Assembly (NCBI GenBank): GCA_002104945.1
Contig: MCFH01000001.1
Location: 248,001-312,000, forward strand
Length of the DNA stretch: 64,000 nt
Reading direction: 5' to 3'
Source of the DNA: Piromyces finnis
Taxonomy: Eukaryota > Neocallimastigomycota > Neocallimastigomycetes > Neocallimastigales > Neocallimastigaceae
The notes beneath the pieces are model-generated. The model was not told where the DNA came from, did not search any database, and saw only the letters and a list, made by a program, of their open reading frames with translations. Shown here piece after piece: positions 53,476-64,000 of the stretch (position 1 is its first letter; each line of letters begins with the position of its first letter). A program made the translations under genes and the position numbers.

Positions 53476-56445
53476 ATGAAATTTAATTCAATATTAAAAT
53501 TAGATTTAATATGTTCATTCATATCAATATCGACTTCGATACCCATAAAGAAAGAAGACGTATCAAACAGTAAGAATACTAAAAATAATAATAATCTTGT
53601 ACGAAGAAATGATATTTCAGAGAATAATAATGAATTACCATTCCCAATGCCATTTGATTGGGGTAAGATGGGAAATGATAATAATCCTTTTCCTTCTTTT
53701 CCAATAAATAATAATAATAATGAATTACCATTCCCAAATCCATTTGATTGGAATAATATGGGGAATGATAATAATAATAATCCTTTTCCATCTTTTCCAA
53801 TGAATAATAATAATAATAATGAGTTATCACCCTTCCCGATGCCATTTGATTGGGGTAAGATGGGAAAAGATAATACTCAAAATCAAAATAATAATAATGA
53901 ATTTCCTTCATTACCAACGTTTGCACCAATGCCATTTGATTGGAATAAGAAAGAAAAAGATAATGAAAACACCCAAATAACAACATCTAAAAGTAATAAT
54001 AAAGACCTTAATGAAACCCCTACAATACATAAAACAGTTACTGAATCAGCTTCTAAAAAAACCACCATACCTAAAACTATAAACAATATTATACCTACTA
54101 CTACTACTACTACTACTACTACAACTGTATATATAAGTGAAGAAATAGTAAATACTAAATCAAAACCTACTACACTAATTGATAATAATACCCAAATAGA
54201 AAAAGAAATAATACCAACTACAAAACTAAAATCAGGATCTAAAACATCAAAATATTCAACAATATCTACATCATCGTTAGACGAAACAACAAAAATACCT
54301 ACGAAAACTACCTCAACCCAAATTGAAACATTGACTCCAACACAAGATAAAACAACTACAATTACATCATCAGCATCAATCATTGAAACTTCTATAATGG
54401 ATGAAGTCATTTCAGATAATACATCATTATCACAAACAAAAACTGTACCGTTAACAGCTTCATCGACAGTTCCCGTCGAAACATCATCATACTCAGATGA
54501 TAGTACTGATCAAAGAATTAATGATGGTAGAATGATAGAAATTACAGAAAAAAAGGAATCATATTCAGATGATAGTACTGATCAACTAATTAATGATAGT
54601 AAAATGATAGAAATTACAGGAAAGAAGGAAGACACAGAAAAAACCAAAAGTCAATTTGTTAATCTTGGAAGATCAAGTGGAAATAATAATAATGACGATG
54701 ATATTTATGTAAATTATGATGATGATAGTAATAGATTAAGAAGTACCAATAATAATAATAATAGATACAATAATTTAGATACAAATAATACTATAGAAAC
54801 AAATAATGATGATAATTTAAATAGTCAAAATAATAATCAAGATGTTCAATCTAACAATGTTATTGATATGGATAACAAAATAAATAATGAAAATAATATT
54901 AATACCACTAATAATAATGATAATAGTGATGATACTACTATAACTACCACCGCTGTTGCTACTACTACTACTACTACTACTACTACGAATAATAATAATA
55001 ATAATAATAATAGTCAAAATGATAGTTACAGCTTAAATGGCGTATCGAATATAAGCTCAAATACAATAAGCACAAATGTAGATATTGAAAATCAACAAAA
55101 TACCAGTTATAACTCTAATATTAGTCAAAATAATAACAACAATAATAACAACAGTAATAACAATAATAATAGTAATAATGAACAATTAAATAATCAAAAT
55201 TATGGTAATGATATTCAAAATAATCAAAGCAATGAATATCAAAACAATATTAATCAAGGTAATAAAGATCATGGTATAATTGATAATCAAAATAATGAAA
55301 ATTTCAATAGTATAACCTCAAACAATAATGGCAATAGCTCCTACCAAGAAAATATTTCATACAATGAAAATAATCAAATAGGGGATGATCAACAAGATTT
55401 ATATCCAACATATGAAAACGACGTACCAACACCTGTCATGCCAACAATTACACCAACCATTTCAGTATTAAACAGTAAGCTTTTATTTTTAATTATAAAT
55501 ATTATATTTATTCCTATCCAATCCTAAAATACTACAAAAAGCTAATATTTATCTAATTCCTTTTTTTTTTTTTTTTTTTGTTAAATTTTAATTTTTATAA
55601 TTAGCTGAGGTAAAAGTGGTTTGTTGGACATTACCCGAAAAACCATGTTGTGAATCTTGTAAAATTCATAAAGCCTTTAATTACACCGAAAATATAGTCA
55701 AATTTTATGGATGGGAAAATAATGATTTATGTGGTATAAGTGATAGATGTATTACACCCTGGTTAGAAAATAATAATAATAATATTTCTTCAGAAGATGT
55801 AGCAAATGATAATGGCGTTATTACTGTTAATGGTGTACCAATTCAAAAGAATATAGATGACTCATTAATTAACAATAATAACAATAATAACAATAATAAT
55901 AATAATGGAATTTCCAATGAAGAAAGTATAAAAGAAAAAGTTATTGTTGTTCCAATTTGTTGGTCTACCTCCTTACCATGTTGTAAAAGTTGTAGTATTA
56001 TTACCACGGTAAATGAAAAGCTTGGTCAATATCTTGGATGGGAAAATGATAACTGGTAAGTAAAAAAAAAAAAAAAAAAAGCTATTTATAATAATAAAAA
56101 TGAATAATATATTTAAATAACCTATATTTTTATAATCTATAAATTTCAAAAAAAAAAAAAAAAAAAAGGTGTGCAATCCCAGATTCTTGTGGTCCAACAA
56201 ATACTATTCCTAATTTAACAAGAAGTAAAAGTGTAGAAAATAATTTTCAAACTAATGAAGATATCACAATAAATGAAGTTACAAAACAAGAATACAATGT
56301 AGTTAATTCTGGTTGTTGGTCCTATCCACATTATCCATGTTGTGAAGATTGTACAAGTGTTGAACTTTTAATTGATGCCGTAAATAATAATTATATTGGA
56401 TGGGAAAATAATAATTGGTGTGGTATTCCAGAAGAATGTCTTTAA
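53476..56445 (+). CDS. Non-catalytic protein with three C-terminal fungal dockerin (CBM10-type) domains
   Basis: Fungal dockerins attach proteins to the cellulosome scaffold in anaerobic gut fungi. Three exons (53476-55474, 55605-56055, 56169-56445) join in frame. After a weakly hydrophobic leader come four copies of a PMPFDWGKMGNDNN-type repeat with Asn spacers (about residues 55-160). Then follow a Thr/Ser-rich stretch, likely O-glycosylated, a duplicated 22-residue SYSDDSTDQ block, and a long Asn-rich region. The C-terminus has three dockerins with the family pattern CW...PCC..C...YxGWENxxWCGI..xC. They begin CWTLPEKPCCESC, CWSTSLPCCKSC and CWSYPHYPCCEDC, with spacers of about 55-60 residues. 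No glycoside hydrolase or other catalytic domain is visible. The leader is not a textbook signal peptide; secretion is inferred from the dockerins. The ATG at 53476 was preferred over an upstream non-ATG start. Confidence 0.88.
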
Positions 56446-56683
56446 TCACACCTCCTCTCTCCTTTTTTCCCTTTTTTTTTTTTTTTTTTAATAGAAATAG
56501 CCATCTTTTTTTTTTTTCTGTTTGTTTATTTGGTTTTCTTTTAATTTTATAAATCATAACATTACTTTTTTATAAGAAAAAAAAAAAAAAAAAAAATTGA
56601 ATAGAAATTATTCCCCAACAAGAATAATAATTTTGTACATTAAAAAGAATCATTTTTAAAAAATAATTTATTGAATAAAATAG

Positions 56684-56729
<46 letters not shown>

Positions 56730-57187
56730 TGAATAAGATATAGGTGTATATATATATATTTTTTTTTATTATTTTTACCAAAGTATTTTTTTTATACTTT
56801 CTCTTTTAATTTTTTCTAATGCATTTTTTTCTAAATAAATTTCTAAATAAATTTGTCTATTATTGAATCTTTTATTTCAAAAAAAAAAAAAAAATAAAAA
56901 ATAAAAATAAAAAATAAATAAATAAAATACTATTCATAATGAATTCATGATAAAATTAAAAAAATGTTAAAATGGTATAGATTACAAAATGAAAAATAAA
57001 CTATCCTTCTACATCTACATATACCTTTATATTGTGTAAATTTTGTATGAAAATAGAAAAATAAAAATTAAATAATAAATCTAACAATTTTTTTTTTAAA
57101 ATTTAATAGCTATACTATCAAATCGTAGGTATAAATATTAGGTTAAATAGTTACTTTTTTTTTTTTGTTTGTTTATATATTATTCCT

Positions 57188-57218
<31 letters not shown>

Positions 57219-57230
57219 CCATTTTCATTT
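56446..57230. other. Convergent spacer between the dockerin gene and TFIIIA
   Basis: Both flanking genes end here, so it holds two 3' untranslated regions. It contains A37 at about 56690-56727, several other A and T runs above ten bases, and no recognised gene. Confidence 0.5.
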
Positions 57231-60547
<3,317 letters not shown>

Positions 60548-61323
60548 TGTTTAATATATAAATGTTGTATTATTTTGTAAAAAATAAATGATTATTCATA
60601 AATTTTGTTTTACAGCCATTCATTCAAATATTTTAAATAAATAATTTTGTTTTTTTTATTTTTTTTATTTTTTTATTTTAATATATTAAAAAATTGTTTG
60701 TATTTTAAAAAAAAAAATTATTTTTTTTAAATGCATATTTTCAAAAACCAATTTTTTGTAAACTTTAAACTTAAATTATTATTAAATTTTTTTTAACCTT
60801 TTTTTTTCTCGTATTCCTGGGTCCATTCAACAAGAATCATCTATTTTTTTTTTTTTTCAATACTTAAAGATGGGTATTTTTTTTTTAAAAAAAAAAAAAA
60901 AAGTATGGTATGTGTGTGTGTGGATGGGATTAATAATTTTTTGTGGATCATTCAGTTTTTTTTTTTTTTAATTTTAATAGTAATTATAAGTGATAGATTA
61001 TCCATTAATATTTAATATAATATCAGAAAAAAAAAAAAAAACTTTGCAAATTTCTTATAATATTTTAAAAAGTATTTATTTTTTTTTAATATTACTTTTT
61101 CATTTCTTGAAAAAAGTTACTTAATAACCTCTTTTTTTCTTTTTTTTTTTTTTCTTCTTCTTTTATTATAATAAAAATTTTAATTTTATAAATTTTTTAA
61201 TTTAATCCATTTTTTTATTAAATTTTTTTAATATTAGATTAAATTTTTATTTTTATTATTTTTATTTTTTTTGCTTTTTTTTTAAAAAAAAAATATATAT
61301 AAATTTCAAAATATATAATAACC
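60548..61323. other. Divergent promoter region of TFIIIA and EAF7
   Basis: A 776-base spacer between two divergent start codons, so it holds both promoters. It is rich in T and A homopolymers. A (GT)n stretch at about 60909-60922 is the only G-containing landmark. Confidence 0.5.
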
Positions 61324-62646
61324 ATGGTATATAGGAAACATAGAACATCAACGACAAGTACAACAGAAACTTCAACAAATATTGAAGATTCAAATTCAGT
61401 AATTGAAAATGAAGAGGAAGAAGAAGAGGAGGAAGAAGAAGAAATTGTAAATTTATATAAAAAAAAAAAAATTAAATAATATTTTTACTTTCATTAAGCA
61501 TCAATGATTAAATGAACAATTTTTTTTTTTTTTAGAAAATATAAATGTTATCTAACAATACTAAACCAAATTTTATTTTTTCTTTCAGGAAAACTAAATA
61601 TACTCTTTTATTTTTATTATATATATTATTGATATTATTAATAATTAATAGGAAGAAAGTGATTCTGATGTATGGACACCTGAAATGGAGTTAACATTTT
61701 TACATGCAATTACAAAATTTAAACCAGTAGGCATTCATAAACACTTTAGAATGATCAATTTACAAAGATATTTTAATTCAAATAGTTCAAAAAAACTATC
61801 TACACAAGAACTATGGAATAAATTTACTACATTATATAATCAAGAAGCATTGGATGAACAAGTAGGTTTCTATTCTATATTTTAAGACAATTGAAAAAAA
61901 AAATAATAACCTTAAAGATAAATTATTTTTCCATTTATAATGAAATTCATTCCGTTAAATAATAATAATAGGATATTGTGTGGAAAATGTATAGCAAAAA
62001 TACATAAATTCATTTAAAGTTTTAATTTTTTTTAAAATTCTTATTACTAAAATGACAATTTCAATTTTAAAATATTAATATTCTTTTTTAGTATATATAA
62101 TGAAAGAAAGTGTGCTTTAGTTTATAATTATTGTTACTTGAATGAATAATTAAAAGTTTTTTTTTTTTAATGAATTGCACAATTTCTAATTTTTTTTTTT
62201 AACAAAAAAAAAAATAATAATAAATATTCTAATGTTAATTAAATTTTAAAATGTAACACTTTTTATAAATAATAGGCTAATAGATATAATCAAGAATTAT
62301 TAGAAACTCAACCGGCGAAAAAAAGAAAAACATTATTGTCTCCTGTACAAATAAATATAACAGAATTTGTATTACCAGCAGAAGATTTTGACACTATTAT
62401 ATCAGAACAAAGAAAAGCAACTTCACCTACAAGCACTTCACCTTCTCATTCTAGTGAAACAACAGAAAGTAATTATATAAAATATAGTTTTTTTTTTTTT
62501 ATTATTATTCTTATTTTCATTATTATAATTGCCATTATTATTTCTTTTTTTTTTTTTTTTTTTTTTTCAAGAAAAAATCTTTATATTTAAATAAATAAAT
62601 TTTTATAATACTCGTCATGATAACTAACCATATTTTTTTTTTCCCA

Positions 62647-62677
<31 letters not shown>

Positions 62678-62922
62678 TAGCTGAAAATTCACCTGCTCCA
62701 ATAACAGCATCAACACCAACAGTAACGCCAACACCACCAACGACAACATTGACATCAACAACAACGACATCAACAAAGAAAAATAGAGGACGTTCCGCTA
62801 GAGCATCTTTATCACAGAATGAAGAAAAGACGACAAAAACACAAAGTCCTTATACCTCTGGTACTAGAAGAACAACAAGAGCAAGAGCTATAAATTCACC
62901 ATCACTTAAAAGAAAAAGATAA
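61324..62922 (+). CDS. EAF7: EAF7/MRGBP-like subunit of the NuA4 histone acetyltransferase
   Basis: Eaf7 is a small subunit of NuA4, which acetylates histones H4 and H2A in chromatin. Exon 1 encodes a Thr-rich start and an acidic run ending at GTAAAT. Exon 2 (from about 61652) carries the Eaf7 domain: VWTPEMELTFLHAITKFKPV, GIHKHFRMINLQRYF, then LSTQELWNKFTTLYNQEALD, matching the family pattern of an acidic/Trp start, KPvGihKHFrM and a LYnleaLDE end. Exon 3 (about 62275-62471) has the basic PAKKRKTLLSP. Exon 4 (from about 62680) is Thr/Pro-rich with an Arg/Lys-rich tail ending LKRKR. The ATG lies in an ACCATGG context. All four exons join in frame at GT/AG sites. The tail basic clusters may serve nuclear import. 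Confidence 0.85.
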
Positions 62923-62946
62923 TAATCATAAAGTGAAATGGAAATG

Positions 62947-62979
<33 letters not shown>

Positions 62980-64000
62980 ACAAAATTATATAATCATGAT
63001 AGAAATAAAAGTTTTTATATAAAAAAATTTTTTTTTTTGTTTTTTGTTTATAATGTACACATCTCGTTTTTTGCTACCAAATAACTAAATAAATTAAATG
63101 AAATTTTAAACACTAAAATTGATAGCTGAATCATTTTTCTAAACATCAAAATCCTACAATCCTCCACCTCACCTTTATAAAATAAACCCTATTTCTATTC
63201 CAATAATGCATAAAAAAAAAAAAAAAGATCCATTACAAAAATTTCCTCTATATAAACCTTTATAGAAAGAAAAACTTTCCTTTTTTAAAATTTACTTCTT
63301 CTTAAAACTCTATATACATTTCACACCTTCCCCTCCTCTCTTTTTAAATATTTAACCTATTTTTATCAAACTACTTTTGACCTTAAAATGATAGTATTTA
63401 TATGACTAACACTAACTTCATTAAATACATTATTTTTATATTTTTGAATTTTTTATTTTTTTTTATTTATTTATTTATTTTGCTATTATGAAAGGTTTAT
63501 TTTGATAAAGGTTTATGTGTAAAAAAAATATATATATAAAATAAATAAAGTGTACTATATTTATTTAGTTTATATTAAATCTTTTTTTGTTTGTTTATAT
63601 TTATTGTTGTTTCTTTTCTATTATATTTTGTTCATTTTATCAAGATTTTTCTTTTTCTATATTGTTTTTATTTACTAAAAAATATATAAACTTATATATA
63701 TATAAGCTATATTCTTTTTTTGGTAATTAAATAAATAACAAAATTATTTTAATAAATATATAACTTTATATTATTTATAATTTTATGTAAATATATTGTG
63801 TATATTTTATAATTTTTGTATTTATGATTTTTTTTTATTTTTGTAATATATTTGCTTTATTTAATTATTTGTTTATGTTTTAATATTATTACTTATATTA
63901 TAACGTTAAATATTATATATTTCCTTTTTTGGAAAAAACATTGATTATTTATATTTATATTGTTGTTTTATAAAAAATATTGATTTTCTTTCTAATTGGC
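62923..64000. other. Intergenic DNA at the right end
   Basis: About 1.1 kb downstream of EAF7. It has a run of about 29 A at 62948-62977, a pyrimidine-rich stretch (63120-63360) and A/T-rich DNA to the end. No exon recognised. A promoter for a gene beyond the window is possible. Confidence 0.5.

Noticed and set aside
53579-54410. Two overlapping antisense frames under the dockerin gene
   Set aside because: Tyr- and Val-rich shadows of Asn and Thr codon repeats on the coding strand.

Overview
This window is nuclear DNA of an anaerobic gut fungus (Neocallimastigomycota). Three points support this. Non-coding DNA is extremely A/T-rich, with long homopolymers, (AAT)n/(AAAT)n arrays and many short GT-AG introns. 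Encoded proteins carry Asn, Ser and Glu runs. The gene at 53476-56445 ends in three copies of the cysteine-rich fungal dockerin (CBM10-type) domain, a hallmark of the fungal cellulosome. A PCM1-like centriolar-satellite gene also fits a lineage with flagellated zoospores. Most genes are spliced, so gene boundaries below were built by joining exons at GT/AG sites in frame. They are models, not transcript-proven.

Layout, left to right: intergenic DNA (1-2049); SEN2-like tRNA-splicing endonuclease subunit (-, 2050-4017); an unrecognised ten-exon gene (+, 4866-7147); a PCM1-like coiled-coil gene (-, 7350-11839) divergent from NAA35/MAK10, a NatC subunit (+, 12432-16350); a complete Ty1/copia LTR retrotransposon with identical LTRs and a 5-bp target duplication (16783-22786); a long spacer; cobalamin-independent methionine synthase (+, 26147-28695); a retrotransposon cluster with a scrambled LINE 3' fragment (29453-29649) abutting a near-complete LINE (about 29650-35150), then a G/C-richer island of unknown origin (35321-35657); a 4-kb spacer; EFR3-like PI4-kinase scaffold (+, 39822-44477); tRNA-Thr(UGU) (45330-45401); an LRR membrane protein with one exon per repeat (+, 48527-51217); the triple-dockerin protein (+, 53476-56445); TFIIIA (-, 57231-60547) divergent from an EAF7-like NuA4 subunit (+, 61324-62922).

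The cellular genes are mostly housekeeping: tRNA splicing, 5S rRNA transcription, N-terminal acetylation, histone acetylation, methionine synthesis and phosphoinositide signalling. Lineage-specific interest lies in the dockerin protein, the LRR protein, the PCM1 homologue and the retroelements. metE differs sharply from its neighbours in codon use (GGT, AAG, CCA, TTC), as expected of a highly expressed gene.

The observations most worth checking are: the copia primer site, which matches an internal (anticodon-arm) part of tRNA-Lys; the LINE 3' stem-loop that holds the stop codon in its loop and recurs in the truncated copy; the structured 124-bp tandem monomers at the LINE 5' end; the G/C-rich island with foreign-looking codon use; the non-catalytic triple-dockerin protein; and the fungal PCM1 homologue with an apparent one-base frameshift.
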